The notes below the pieces were generated by a model that was not told where the DNA came from, searched no databases, and saw only the letters and a program-made list of their open reading frames with translations. 64,000 nt of DNA from Eurosta solidaginis (Eukaryota > Arthropoda > Insecta > Diptera > Tephritidae): the NCBI RefSeq assembly GCF_040869045.1, contig NC_090322.1:192633477-192697476 (forward strand). The letters run 5' to 3'. A program made the translations under genes and the position numbers. This document shows positions 10,263 to 21,417 of this stretch, piece by piece (position 1 is the first letter of the stretch; every line of letters starts with the position of its first letter).

Positions 10263-13200
10263 TATACTCAGTTGAGCAGAGCTCACAGAGTATATTAAGT
10301 TTGATTGGATAACGGTTGGTTGTACATATATAAAGGAATCGAGATAGATATAGACTTCCATATATCAAAATAATCAGGATCCAGAAAAAATTTGATTGAG
10401 CCATGTCCGTCCGTCCGTCCGTTAACACAATAACTTGAGTAAATTTTGAGGTATCTTGATGAAATTTGGTACGTAGGTTCCTGAGCACTCATCTCAGATC
10501 GCTATTTAAAATGAACGATATCGGACTATAACCACGCCCACTTTTTCGATATCGAAAATTTCGAAAAACCGAAAAAATGCGATAATTCATTGCCAAAGGC
10601 GGTTAAAGCGATGAAACTTGGTAAATGGGTTGACGTTATGACGCAGAATAGAAAATTAGTAAGATTTTGGACAATGGGCGTGGCACCGCCCACTTTTACA
10701 AGAAGGTAATTTAAAAGTTTTGCAAGCTGTAATTTGGCAGTCGTTGAAGATATCATGATGAAATTTGGCAGGAACGTTACTACTATTACTATATATGTGC
10801 TAAATAAAAATTAGCAAAATTGGGTGAAGAACACGCCCACTTTTTAAAAAAAAATTTTTTTAAATTCAAATTTTAACAAAAAATTTAATATCTTTACTGT
10901 ATATAAGTAAATTAAGTCAAAATTCAACTCCAGTAATGATATGAAAATAAAAGAAAATTTCAAAATGGGCGTGGCTCCGCCCATTTTCATTTAGTGTGTC
11001 TAGAATACTTTTAATGCCATAAGTCGAACAAAAATTTACCAATCCTTTTGAAATTTGGTAGGAGCATAGATTCTATGACGTTAACTGTTCTCTGTGAAAA
11101 TGGGCGAAATCGGTGAAAGCCACGCCCAGTTTTTATACACAGTCCACCGTCTGTCCTTCCGCTCGGCCGTTAACACAATAACTTGAGCAAAAACCGATAT
11201 ATCTTTACTAAACTTAGCCCACGTACTTATCTTGGTATAAAAAATGGCCGAAATCCGACCATAACCACGCCCACTTTATCGATATCGAAAATTAAGAAAA
11301 ATTAAAAAAATGCCATAATTCTATACCAAATACGAAAAAAGGGATGAAACATGGTAACTGGATTGGTTTATTGACGCAAAATATAACTTTGGAAAAAACT
11401 TTGTAAAATGGGTGTGACACCTACCATATTAAGTAGAAGAAAATGAAAAAAGTTCTACAAGGCGAAATCAACAGCCTTTGGAATCATGGCAGGAATACTG
11501 TTAGTGTTATTGAATATATAAATAAATTAGCATTACCAGACAGATGATTTTCTGGATCACCTGATCCACATTTGGTCGATATCGCGAGAACGCCTTCACA
11601 TATACATCTAAGGGCCACTCGCTTTTAAAACCCTCATCAATACCTTTAATTTGATATCCATATCGTACAAACACATTCTAGAGTCAACCCTGGTCCACCC
11701 TAATGGCGATATCTCGAAAAGGCGTGCACCTGTAGACCTAATGCCCACTCCCTCTTAAAATGCTCAGTAACACCTTTCGTTTGATACCCATATCGTAAAA
11801 ACATTCTAGAGTCACCCCTGGCCCACCCTAATGGCGATATCTCGAAAAGGCGTCCACCTATAGACTTAATGTTCACTCCCTCTTAAAATGCTCAGTAACA
11901 CCTTTCCTTTGATACCCATATCGTACAAACATTCTAGAGTCACCCCTGGCCCACCCTAATAGCGATATCTCGAAAAGGCGTCCACCTATAGACCTAATGC
12001 CCACTCCCTCTTAAAATGCTCAGTAACACCTTTCGTTTGATACCCATATCGTACAAACATTCTAGAGTCACCCCTGGCCCACCCTAATGGCGATATCTCG
12101 AAAAGGCGTCCACCTATAGACCTAATGCCCACTCCCTCTTAAAATGCTCAGTAACACCTTTCGTTTGATACCCATATCGTACAAACATTCTAGAGTCACC
12201 CTTGGTCAACCTTTATGGCGATATCTCGAAAAGGCGTCCACCTATAGAACTGAGGATTACTCCCTTTTAAAATAATCATTACCACCTTTCATTTGATACC
12301 CATATCGTACAAACACATTCCAGAGTCACCCCTGGCCCACCCTAATGACGATATCTCGAAAAGGCGCCCACCTATAGACCTAATGCCCACTTTCTCTTAA
12401 AATGCTCAGTAACACCTTTCGTTTGATACCCATATCGTACAAACATTCTAGAGTCACCCCTGGCCCACCCTAATGGCGATATCTCGAAAAGGCGTCCACC
12501 TATAGACCTAGTGCCCACTCCCTCTTAAAATGCTCAGTAACACCTTTCGTTTGATACTCATATCGTAAAAACATTCTAGAGTCACCCTTGGTCCACCTTT
12601 ATGGCGATATCTCGAAAAGGCGTCCACCTATAGAACTAAGGATTACTCCCTTTTAAAATACTCATTACCACCTTTCATTTGATACCCATATCGTACAAAC
12701 ACATTCCAGAGTCACCCCTGGCCCACCCTAATGGCGATATCTCGAAAAGGCGTCCACCTATGGACCTAATGCCCACTCCCTCTTAAAATGCTCAATAACA
12801 CCTTTCGTTTGATACCCATATCGTACAAACACATTCTAGAGTCACCCCTGGGCCACCCTAATGGCGACATTTCGAAAAGGCGTCCACCTATAGACCTAAT
12901 GCTCACTCCCTCTTAAAACGCTCAGTAACACCTTTCATTTGATTCCCATATCGTACAACTAGAGACACCCCTGGTCCACCTTTATGGCGATATCTCGAAA
13001 CGGCGTCCACCTAGGGAACTAAGGATCACTCCTTTTCAAAATACTCATTAACAGCTTTCATTTGATACCCATATCGTACAAACATATTCTAGAGTCACCC
13101 CTGGTCCACCTTTATGGGGATTTCTCGAAAAGGCGTTCACCTATAGAACTAAAGCCCATTCCCTTTTAAAATACTCATTATCACCTTTCATTTGATACCT

Positions 13201-13463
13201 ATATCGTACAAACACATTCTAGAGTCAGCCCTGGTCCACCTTTATGGCGATATCCCTAAATGGCGTCCATCCATAGAACTATGGCCTACTCTCTCTTAAA
13301 ATACTCTTTAATACCTTCCATTTGATACACATGTCATACAACCACATTCCAGGGTTACCCTAGGTTCATTTTCCTACATGGTGATTTTCCTTATTTTGTC
13401 CCCATAGCTCTCAACTGAGTATGTAATGTTCGGTTACACCCGGACTTAGCCTTCCTTACTTGT
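10263..13463 (+). mobile_element. Helentron-like family 1, complete copy with mid-size array
   Basis: Complete 3.2-kb copy: 5' tatactcagttgagcagag and 3' gctctcaactgagtatgtaa, then a hairpin with one mismatch (gttcggttacacccggac) and ttccttacttgt. The subterminal repeats actcagttgag/ctcaactgagt are exact reverse complements. The left flank is T (10262) and the right flank is T. The middle (about 11590-13300) is a tandem array. No protein is encoded, so movement would depend on a Helentron Rep/helicase elsewhere. Confidence 0.85.
11590..13310 (+). repeat. Central tandem array of the Helentron-like element
   Basis: About 13 units of roughly 128 bp. Each has cattctagagtcacccctgg, then cccaccctaatggcgatatc, tcgaaaaggcgtccacctat, tcccttttaaaat (or tcttaaaatgctcag) and tttgatacccatatcgtac. 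Consecutive tctagagtca words at 12061 and 12189 give the 128-bp period. Units differ by a few per cent, and two sub-types (cctaatgcccactccctc and aactaaggattactccc) are mixed. Confidence 0.85.
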
Positions 13464-13975
13464 TTTTGTTTATATCTAGTGATTATCTACTGTTATTACA
13501 CCAATCGGTACAATCAAATATAATCAAAATAAAGTCTTAGGCCAACCTTTTCTGATATGCAAATCTTCTCTATTAATTTTCGTTTGCGCTTTGCCGTAAT
13601 TGTATTTGTTTAAGGAAGAAATCAATATATTATCTAAAGGGTTTTAGATACTGTCAGTTTTATTTCGGGTTATTCTCTTTTTATCGTTTATTTTTTATTT
13701 TTTCAATTAATGCAAGTGCTTTACTGTGGCGGGTCGCCTTTTATTCAGCTTTGCCAGTAAAAGCTCGAATATATAAAAATACGAATTTAATCCGGCACAC
13801 AGCCTAAATATTACCTGCAAACGTACTCAAGAGAGTTTAATTGCGTAAAGAAAAATGTTGAGATTCAATTATGACACTCCTTTGAAATTGCTTTTATATA
13901 ATTTTGAAGAAAAGGGTACACGACGTATGAGTAACAAAATTAGCCTCATCTCGAGAACGTGCAAAATACATATAC
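13464..13975. other. Unassigned AT-rich spacer
   Basis: I see no gene or known repeat between the Helentron-like element and the Tc1-like remnant. Confidence 0.4.
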
Positions 13976-14107
13976 AGTGACGGACAGAAGTCTACATACA
14001 CCCCCTACTTTCGTTGTTTAGAAAAGACAAAAATATTGCGTAAAAATTTTAACATGCAATTTCGTTTCAACCTTTGTTTTACCTAAAACAAAACCGTTCT
14101 TGAACAT
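13976..14107 (+). mobile_element. Probable left end of the Tc1-like element
   Basis: The text cagtgacggacagaagtc followed by tacatacaccccc resembles the outer end of Tc1-type transposons (CAGTG...GACA...ACAT). It is followed by 100 bp of A/T-rich DNA and then a SINE. A matching right-hand inverted repeat was not found after the transposase remnant, so the assignment is tentative. Confidence 0.4.
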
Positions 14108-14477
14108 GGCGGCCACCGTGGTGTGATGGTAGCGTGCTCCGCCTATCACACCGTATGCCCTGGGTTCAACTCCCGGGCAAAGCAACATCAAAATTTTAGA
14201 AATAAGATTTTTCAATTAAAAAAAAATTTTTCTAAGCGGGGTCGCCCCTCGGCAGTGTTTGGCAAGCACTCCGGGTGTATTTCTGCCATGAAAAGCTCTC
14301 AGTGAAAACTCATCTGCTTTGCAGATGCCGTTCGGAGTCGGCATAAAACATGTAGGTCCCGTCCGGCCAATTTGTAGGGAAAATCAAGAGGAGCACGACG
14401 CAAATTGGAAGAGAAGCTCGGCCTTAGATCTCTTCGGAGGTTATCGCGCCTTACATTTTTTTTTTTTTTTTTTTTTT
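14108..14477 (+). mobile_element. tRNA-derived SINE, well-preserved copy
   Basis: Head ggcggccaccgtggtgtgat followed by ggtagcgtgctccgc, then a perfect pol III B box in gggttcaactccc. The body includes aagcaacatcaaaatttta, ggggtcgcccctcggcagtg, ccgttcggagtcggcataaa, gtaggtcccgtccggccaat and tcttcggaggttatcgcgcc, then a run of T. It is very close in sequence to 30261-30630. A clear target duplication was not found here. The sequence is not a functional tRNA gene because the 3' acceptor arm is absent. Confidence 0.85.
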
Positions 14478-14569
14478 ATGCGAAAAACGCACTATCAACG
14501 TTGATAAGGGTGTACATAAAGCATCAGTTACCTAGCTTGCATTCTTGTACGTAGTATTGTACTAACCGT

Positions 14570-14798
14570 AAAGTTAGGCCTCGGCAGTAACAGCAGGTGT
14601 AGGAAGTTCGAGATGCAGGAAGAAACGGTTGCGCACGTTCTGTATTTATGTCCTACTTTCACCAGTTCAAGGCTCCAGCTATTAGGGGCGGCAGAGTTGT
14701 CAAATCTCGAGACAGCAGTTAAGCTAGATCCTAGAAAACTTCTAGTATTTGCAAAGAGGACGGCGTTATTCTATAACGTAAGTCTTGACACCTGATTA
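14570..14798 (+). pseudogene. I-group LINE ORF2 C-terminal fragment
   Basis: Reads CRKFEMQEETVAHVLYLC then PTFTSSRLQLLGAAEL and ending KLLVFAKRTALFYNV before a stop. This is the zinc-binding tail (C..C...EETV.H.L..CP) and conserved 'R...LG' segment found after RNase H in I-group LINEs. It is a short 5'-truncated piece lying inside the interrupted Tc1-like element. Confidence 0.65.
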
Positions 14799-14799
14799 G

Positions 14800-15295
14800 G
14801 ATTACCCCCTAGCGGTCCTCAATGAACCACTTGCTTTCCCTGATGAACCCAAGTAGAAGCGAGACGTCCACCTTCCCAAACTCTGCCAGGCTGTCGAAGA
14901 AGCGTGAGCCCAGAAGTCTGAGCCTTCTTCATTGAAGCGCCGCTTCTGACAGCTTCTGCAGAGGGAGCTTGTTGGTATTCACCACCTTCGGAGCATTGCT
15001 GCGATAGCACAATGACCTGTGATGACACCCGTAAGTACCCTCACCGCAGATTTGTCAGTTTGAGAAGGAAGTTGGTGTCCTTCCTATCCAAGCATGGCCA
15101 TAAAGACCTTGAGACTTCGCAGTCAACCCTATTGGTCCATAGCAAGTCCGTTGCCCTGTTCTCATATTCGTCAATTCTCCCTAGGAGACAACTCAGGGGC
15201 AGTCGGACGGAGCTGTTCACCTCACTTAAGTCTAAGTCGGAACCTTTCCTAGCCATCTCATCCGCGCGTTCAATCTCTTCAAAGAAGCACACAGG
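14800..15295 (-). pseudogene. I-group LINE RNase H/C-terminal fragment
   Basis: On the minus strand one frame gives ERADEMARKGSDLDLSEVN, RLPLSCLLGRI and DTNFLLKLTNLR. A second frame continues with GVITGHCAIAA and a Cys-rich tail (CRSCQKRRFNEEGS). The ADE.AR..S motif is the end of the RNase H domain, and the G.LTGHC.I word is the standard bridge to the zinc-binding tail. A frameshift and stops make it non-functional. It faces the plus-strand fragment at 14570-14798 head to head. Confidence 0.65.
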
Positions 15296-15299
15296 GAAA

Positions 15300-15905
15300 A
15301 CGGGATTTTTGGCAAAACGGTTTATTTACCCATGGGTCAAAGTTCAACGATGAAAGAAAAAAAAAGTGGAGGAAGAAAAACCCTGCACTCGTTCCAAAAA
15401 ATTTGTTATCAACTGTAAAGCATGGTGGCAGCAGTATTAAGGTTTGGGGAGCTGTTACGCCAGATGCCGTAGTAGCATTACATTTATTGAGGGCAATATG
15501 GATCGTTTTAGATACAAGCCTTTGGAAGATAATTTGAAACCATCGGTTGATAAAGTGGACCTCGTTGCAAATTGGATCTTCCAAAAATATAACGATCCAA
15601 AGCACGCCGCACATATTGTTAAAGATTGGCTGCTTTACTATACTCCAAGACAATTGAATGCGCCACCTCAAAGCCCAGATTTAAATATTATTGAGGTTGA
15701 GCTGACTGGTCCATGAGGACCGCACATATACTGAATAAGTCCGAAGTCTAATATTATTGAGCATTTCCAGGAAATTTTAGCACGGAAAATTAGATATATC
15801 TAGCGCAGCTGTCCTCAAAGAAGACATCATAGAAGCTTGGAACAGTATAACACCTGCAGAGTTAACAAATTTAGCAGCCTCAATGCCACGATGGATTCAA
15901 GCTGT
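15300..15905 (+). pseudogene. Tc1-like transposase remnant, interrupted at the catalytic Glu
   Basis: Reads VKHGGSSIKVWGAVTPDA, then GNMDRFRYKPLEDNL, NWIFQKYNDPKHAAHIVKDW, APPQSPDLNIIE, and after a short insertion EHFQEILARKI and ending EAWNSITPAEL with AASMPRWIQAVFAV in another frame. This is the C-terminal half of a Tc1-like DDE transposase with its D34E spacing region. The aspartate normally just before NDPKH is a tyrosine, so a catalytic residue is lost. The N-terminal helix-turn-helix and first Asp are missing. A 54-bp foreign insert splits the ORF right after SPDLNIIE. Confidence 0.8.
15696..15749 (-). mobile_element. 54-bp LINE 3'-tail insertion with 12-bp target duplication
   Basis: The Tc1-like sequence aatattattgag (15684-15695) is repeated exactly at 15750-15761. 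The 54 bp between reads gttgagctgactggtccatg, aggaccgcacatatactg, aataagtccgaagtct. This resembles the reverse complement of I-group LINE 3' UTRs such as the ggtttaacaggtcg...gaggacctcacatag part of 51068-51130. Removing it restores the transposase frame. It looks like an extremely 5'-truncated retrotransposition event. Confidence 0.75.
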
Positions 15906-16820
15906 TTTTGCGGTTGGAAGAGTCCTGTTTCCAATCCGCAATTGGGTTTCTTTTCTGTTGCCTATTTGTTAATACCGTGGCGTAGCCAATCTAAACTTCT
16001 AAACCACTTCATGTCTGCGGTGACACTACACGCTTCCGCCCATTTTATCTTACTTAGGCGCATCCTAGTACATTGAATTATTCAAATGATTACGTAAATT
16101 AACTTTATCTCTTGGGAAGCACAAAGGCGAGTATTGCTTCTTTTAATGCTTATTCTTAAACTTGTTACGTAAGATTTAATTTATGAGTACTTTGGACATG
16201 CATAGTGGAAGGACAGACAAAATTTTGAATACTAGCACCTTTTTGAATTTGATTTTGTAATACTTTTATATAGATAACCTGAAATCTACAAATATCTTGT
16301 CTTATTTTATTTGAGCAACTTTGTCTGCTGCAGCATTAGCATAACCAAAAACTAAAAAAGGTTACTAATGGGTTAATGGGCAGTTAGTGGTTTAGGACGC
16401 TGCACAATCATCAATTTTGTGAAGATACATCTATTCTTACTTATTCAAAAAAATCGTTTTCAGAACAAAATAAGGCACGTTTATTTGTTGAAAAAAAGGT
16501 CGTTAAAGGGTAAAGATTCTACAAATTTACTACCTTAATAAAGGTTAAGCGATTCGGATTCAAATAATTTAATTCCAAAACTAAAAAATCTGGACCGTAA
16601 AGGGTTACTTAATGACAGTTAATAGGTTAAGAACCTTAAAATTAACTAATTTCATGTAGATAATGTGATTCTGATGTCAAAGAATTTAATTCAGAACTTT
16701 GAGCGCCCCCATATATATGAGAGCGCCACTTTTTATAAGTCGTGGTGAATATATCAGTAATTGAGAATATATGCTTTTTGAAACGTAGAACAAAGACATA
16801 GCATAACAAGTTATAGCAAT
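15906..16820. other. Unassigned DNA
   Basis: I see no gene here. At 16196-16235 there is a phrase (agtggaaggacagacaaaat then gaatactagcacc) that loosely resembles the Tc1-like end at 13976. I could not connect the two. Confidence 0.35.
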
Positions 16821-17004
16821 TCCCTGTCTCTGAGATTAATTTGGGGATCACTTCACGGTAAATTTGCTGTCGTTCGTGATGATTTTGGAAATTATTTAAG
16901 GCTGTTTCCAGGTTCATTCCGGGATTATTTGAAACTGATTTGGAGGTCACTGGCGGGACGTTTCGGGTAATCTCTGGTTATATTTCGGGATCACTTCGGG
17001 ACTT

Positions 17005-17039
<35 letters not shown>

Positions 17040-17360
17040 GATTTTGCGTACCCCCTTCTGGGATCATTTCGGGAGCAATTTCGTGATGATTTTACGGACT
17101 GATTCGGGTTCACTACGGGGCTAAATCTTGATGGTTCGAGTATCATTTCGGGATCACTTTGGGGGTTTATTTGGAGAAGATTTTTGGTACCATTTCGAAG
17201 TTTCCCGGAGTCATTTGGTGGTCATTAGTAATCATTTTTAAGTCAATTATGGGAAATCTCAGAATAATTGATACTACTATTTTTCGAGTCTTTTTTGCGG
17301 TCATTTCCGTATGACTTTGGAACCGATTTTAGAATCGACCCTGTGCTGCCGGGCTACTTG
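16820..17360 (+). repeat. Degenerate TTCGGGATCA repeat with a 30-G run
   Basis: Loose repetition of tttcgggatcacttcggg-type words, for example at 16915-16925, 16984-17000, 17060-17075 and 17146-17165. At 17008-17037 is an uninterrupted run of 30 G. The unit is about 15-30 bp and badly decayed. No coding content. Confidence 0.6.
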
Positions 17361-17513
17361 GAGAACTTTTGAACATCTTTGGGACGTGAATAATTTGAGT
17401 TAAAACAAAAAAGTCATACACACTGTTGAAAACAAACGCTTACGACGTTATTATTTTGATTGACTCATTTTGTTTTGTTGGTTTTCTTACAGGGTGGATA
17501 AATTATGTATATT

Positions 17514-17640
17514 GGAACGATTTTCCGTCATCCCTTGTCAAATTTGGTTTCGCGACAAACCGGTTTCGGCGTTGTGCCATCATCAGTGTCGGTTTTCATT
17601 CTGCCCGAAGAAGCAGCGGATGACGGAAAATTTTTTCAAT
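17514..17640. repeat. Inverted repeat with 13-bp arms
   Basis: ttttccgtcatcc (about 17520-17533) is followed some 85 bp later by ggatgacggaaaa (about 17618-17631). Between the arms lie cgcgacaaaccggtttcggc and gttgtgccatcatcag. The hairpin could be a small MITE-like remnant or part of a larger element; I do not recognise it. Confidence 0.45.
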
Positions 17641-17788
17641 ACACATTATTTTGATTTAGTTCATCAGTCATAACCAGCTGAACTATTTCATATCTTGAAA
17701 ACAGAGAGTTTCAGATAACTTTCTGATATAATTCACTCAGAATTTTATTGCTTGGTTTCCAGCAGCAAAGATAATAAGGGAGGATTAA

Positions 17789-18025
17789 ATGAAACAGAAA
17801 ATAGCGACACAACCTTCTAAAGGACATTTTCTATTTTCTTATGTATTATTCATGTTTTTAAATTGTCAAAAAGAGTTTGTTCATACTAGCGAATGTTCAC
17901 TTGATATTTACAATAACCGTTTTTACATTCGCTTTGCCTCCCGGCTGAACCAAATAAGGCGCAGTTTAAATTTATATGAAGCACTAGATTTTATATACGA
18001 GTTTGTAAAATTTATGAAATATTAA
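17789..18025 (+). CDS. Hypothetical 78-codon ORF of unknown nature
   Basis: Open from ATG to TAA with a hydrophobic stretch at residues 14-24 (FLFSYVLFMFL) and a basic C-terminal half. It resembles no family I know. Codon use is AT-driven like the surrounding DNA, and there are no splice or promoter signals I would trust. Probably a chance ORF; listed because the region otherwise holds nothing. Confidence 0.1.
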   Translation: MKQKIATQPSKGHFLFSYVLFMFLNCQKEFVHTSECSLDIYNNRFYIRFASRLNQIRRSLNLYEALDFIYEFVKFMKY

Positions 18026-18234
18026 CTCTTTGTATAAGTTAAAGTACCCGCCTATGTAATGGGTTGTGGTTGTCACAGCTCTCATGATTTGTGAACAATT
18101 TATATACTCAGTTGCACTAGGAAGCAAAGTTGTAAAACTTTTACCAAGGAGGTCGAGATATATAAAAAGTTCTTCATATCACAGTGTTTTTATTCGAACA
18201 AGCCAAAAATATCGCTATTCAGTGATGTTTTTGT

Positions 18235-18380
18235 TGCATTAACAATAAAGACACTCCCCGAAAATTTTGGACAGTGTTGTCGATATTGCTGGTCCTTTAC
18301 CGGATATAGATCCGGTACGTTCCGGTAGCAAAGCACCATTAAGGAACTAGCCCGACCATCTCAGAAATGATCGCTATTCA
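18235..18380 (-). repeat. Fragment of the CAA-tailed short repeat
   Basis: Reverse complement of the 3' half of 62021-62422. Landmarks gacactccccgaaaatttt, tgctggtcctttaccggata, agatccggtacgttccggta, aagcaccattaagg, tagcccgaccatctcagaaa correspond to its ggtcgggctagc...ggtaccggagcg...ccggatctgtatccgg segments. Confidence 0.65.
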
Positions 18381-18779
18381 GTTGCTAATGCAACTTACAG
18401 CTTTTCCGTCAGGCATAAAGACAGCATTTGCATTATAAATCCAACAAAAGCAACCCATATCATACGGTGTCTTAAATATGCATATTGGCCACCCATCCTA
18501 ACTAATCGATTATACGATTATTTCCAATTTCATCCCTTCAAACCTTAATACCAACGTCAAAAATATGGCATGCACATATGGACTCAAAAACTTAAAATAA
18601 AATTTGTTCTCTTCTAATACCCAATGTCGATATTATTGAATTGGAGATGTCACATTTAAGCTTTGACCTCGATCGAAAACAGTTAAGACATGTTATACAG
18701 AGGTTCATGTTAAGAATAATTATGCTATGGGGACACAATATCAACATTAAAATATAAACTTTAACCACTGTATTTTAGT

Positions 18780-18905
18780 CGACACCTCAGTGTGGAAGCA
18801 GAGGAAATGGGATACCTCCACTAAGTCGTGAGAGGTAGTTGTAGAGAGACTTGACCTCCCTTGGTGCTACCAATTGACGTCAGTGATCGCGAAACCGAAG
18901 TTTCG
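18780..18905 (+). repeat. RTE-like LINE 3'-end fragment
   Basis: The phrase gtggaagcagaggaaatggg, then agacttgacctcccttggtg and accaattgacgtcagtgatc parallels 36985-37160 (atggaagcagaggaagaagg ... cactccattggtgtgaccaa, tcggcgccagttggc). I take it as the C-terminal/3' UTR region of an RTE-type ('craniofacial development protein 2-like') LINE. Too decayed to translate. Confidence 0.4.
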
Positions 18906-20344
18906 TTTATTGAGTTGGGGCCTTATTCTGTAACTCGATTCGAAAGGAAATGCGATGCGAAAGCTGTCAAACCACATACGTTTCTTTTTCAAATCCAAAC
19001 GATTTGCATAATAAGGATCCTGCTCTAGATTACTCTAGGTTGAAATATTTCAAATAATTGTGTTTAGTGACAAACTTTCTTGCTCCGAGTTGCTCTACGT
19101 TTTGTTTCATTAGTCTACTCGTAATTTAACTAGAGCAATCTAGATCACAAATTCCTGCTTCAGCTTTTTTGTTACAGTGAACAAGAGAATGTGAGTTGTC
19201 AAAAGGAAAATTGTAATTTCTGAATTAGAAATAGAAGTAATTCATAAAAAAATTAAATCGAATATAAAAATTTAAATGTAAACAGTTTATTCAAGTAAGT
19301 ACTCTCATAATTTGGTGAATATTTTAGCCAACTTTAGTTTTAGGATCATCCACGGATCGGTTGTTATGAAATTTTTTCCTGAAAAGTGATTCATTAGATA
19401 TTTGCCCTAGGCTACACCTGCTTGCTCTATCTGCTTTTGACAGCTGATCTACTCTGCTCTGACCGACCCCAATTTTGGGTTCGACAAACAGATCTAGAGG
19501 TAGCTGACGTGACTTGTTATGAAACAGCAAAATTGACGTAGACGGTTAAGCGCCACCTTAATGTATATATATATTATGCGATTGATATACTTATAGAAAT
19601 TTACGAACATATGTATATTCATTCCATTTTGTATTCCCTTATTTCTCATTCTCGTTTTAATGCTCTTAATTTCTATAGTTTAGTGTTCATTTTCCGATTT
19701 TTGATTCCATATAGCATGTACATATGTACATATATATGAATGTGTGTATTGTGATAAGGATATATTGTTGAAGCTTACATATTAATTTCTGTAACGCCTA
19801 CTCAAATACTATAAAGAAACAAAGAGACATGCACATATACATACACGCACTCGCGAGCACTTACTGGCCCACTGCCACATGGACCATTTTTTTCAGCTCA
19901 GCTTTCACAAAAATACTTTTGACTACATATTTTACTAAACCTTGAAAATGTCTTGTTGTTGTCACAAGTACCAAAAAAGCTTACTTTTAGAAAGCCCTTA
20001 TTGCATATTTAAGTATTTAATATTTTTCATTAGGTTGCACTGCAAAAAATTCGATAAGAAATTACAGTGAACACTTTTTATGAAATTCCCTAAATATATA
20101 TATTTTTTTTACTATGCAAAGCACTCTCAAAACTGTTTTCGAAGAAACACGAAATTTGTATCAAAAGTTTCCTCATTTTTTTTTTAATTTGCAATCAATT
20201 TTAGTTTAACAAAATACCAGTTGTAGTTCTCTCAAAATTTTTATTTATTTTTGAAAATATTTTATCCATAGCCTCTTTCTAATTCTTATCCTTATATAAT
20301 AAAATCTAAAATACCATTGGCCAAGCAAATTACAGCAACTAAGC
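18906..20344. other. Unassigned AT-rich DNA
   Basis: No gene or element I can name. It contains short (ta)n tracts near 19565-19575 and 19730. At 19020-19160 and 19420-19500, repeated words of the type tctagatt/actctag and tgctct do not resolve into a clear unit. Confidence 0.4.
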
Positions 20345-20425
20345 CATGACGTGGCTGAATGCGTTTGTAACATTTCAACCATCGCAGGAGTGCGCGTTCA
20401 AATCTCACTCCCGGGAGAAAAGGCT
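20345..20425 (+). repeat. tRNA-like head of a SINE or tRNA pseudogene
   Basis: Sequence atgacgtggctgaatgcgt is A-box-like, and gcgcgttcaaatctcactcc about 40 bp later is a good pol III B box inside a cccggga arm. It differs from the SINE family at 14108. The cloverleaf is not complete, so I do not call a tRNA gene. Confidence 0.4.
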
Positions 20426-20539
20426 TTGGAGAGATTTACAAGGTATAATCGAAACAGCTGTCGCATTGTCCGTCCTGATGTCACGTTGTTTAAATTTTTC
20501 CCAAATTATTAAACAAATTGCACTTTGTTAGACTAAAAT

Positions 20540-21224
20540 GGATTGGGCTAAAAAGCCGCTGAAAACTCAATGTAAAACGTTTAAATTTTTTGTAAAATTG
20601 TTTCGAATTTTTTCAAGAACGTTTTTGAAAATGGGTTGCATAATTTTGGTTACAAAATTCATAGATTTTTAAGCTATGCATATTAAAAAAAGACTTTAAT
20701 CAAAAAAAATAAAAAAAAACTGTCACTACTATTTTCATGTTCGTTGTTGTATGTACACATAAAAAGAGTTTTCATGGGTTGTATCATTCTTAAATATCTC
20801 AAAAATCGATTTTTCGCAAGCTTCAATAGTTGTTAAAAACAGTTTTCGAAAGAGCTACTACAGGTGTGAAATATACTTAAGAAAAAGAAAAACAAGAAAG
20901 CCGAACTTCATGAATTCAATATTCAGAGCGATTCGCGGTTATCGGATGAAAATTTGAGGCATCAATGTGTTAATTAAGATCATCTAAATTACTGGTGCGC
21001 ACTTTCATACATTCCAACAATTAATTTTGTGAATATACAGATGTCACCTTCATACGACAAAACTAAATACGAGATCAGTATCAAACAAACTATCAATTTT
21101 CATAAATATACGCACAAACGAACGGCAGCCATACTACCTTATTGATCTATATGGCTCAAAATGGAATAAGAACAAATATAATGATAATAATAATGACTTG
21201 CGAAAAATAAGAGGGGAATTTTCG
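20540..21224. other. Unassigned AT-rich DNA
   Basis: I see nothing recognisable upstream of the LINE-A insertion. Confidence 0.4.
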
Positions 21225-21266
21225 TTAAGAATATTTTGATGGCAGAAATACACTCGGAGTATTTGC
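21225..21266 (-). mobile_element. SINE fragment at the LINE-A 5' junction
   Basis: tttgatggcagaaatacac followed by tcggagtatttgc matches the reverse-complemented SINE body (compare catggcagaaacacactcgg at 54306-54325). It stops at the proposed LINE-A 5' end. The other half of the SINE is not seen after the LINE-A 3' end. Confidence 0.5.
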
Positions 21267-21417
21267 AAAGTGAGTTCAAACCAATCGTTTGTCGGGAGCA
21301 GACGTGCGTTAGAGCGAATTACAAGTGTATCACAGTGTTTATAAAAAAAAAAAGCAATATTTCTGGGCTAAATGAAATCTATTATACCTAAAACAAAACT
21401 CTACAAACTAATATATA

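Noticed and set aside
10526..10756. Conserved 76-codon minus ORF seen in several places (also 24096, 24857 and others)
   Set aside because: It is the reverse frame of the conserved Helentron-like 5' region, not a gene; frames break in other copies.
11590..13310. CRISPR-like regular repeats
   Set aside because: There are no unique spacers; the whole 128-bp unit repeats, inside an insect mobile element.
14108..14185. Possible tRNA gene
   Set aside because: It has A- and B-box-like words but belongs to a 370-bp SINE present in many copies; no complete cloverleaf.
16196..16235. Second Tc1-like terminal repeat
   Set aside because: The resemblance to 13976 is partial and in the same, not inverted, orientation.
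18923..19016. MITE with ccttattctg/cataataagg ends
   Set aside because: Only about seven bases of the ends pair and no target duplication is visible.
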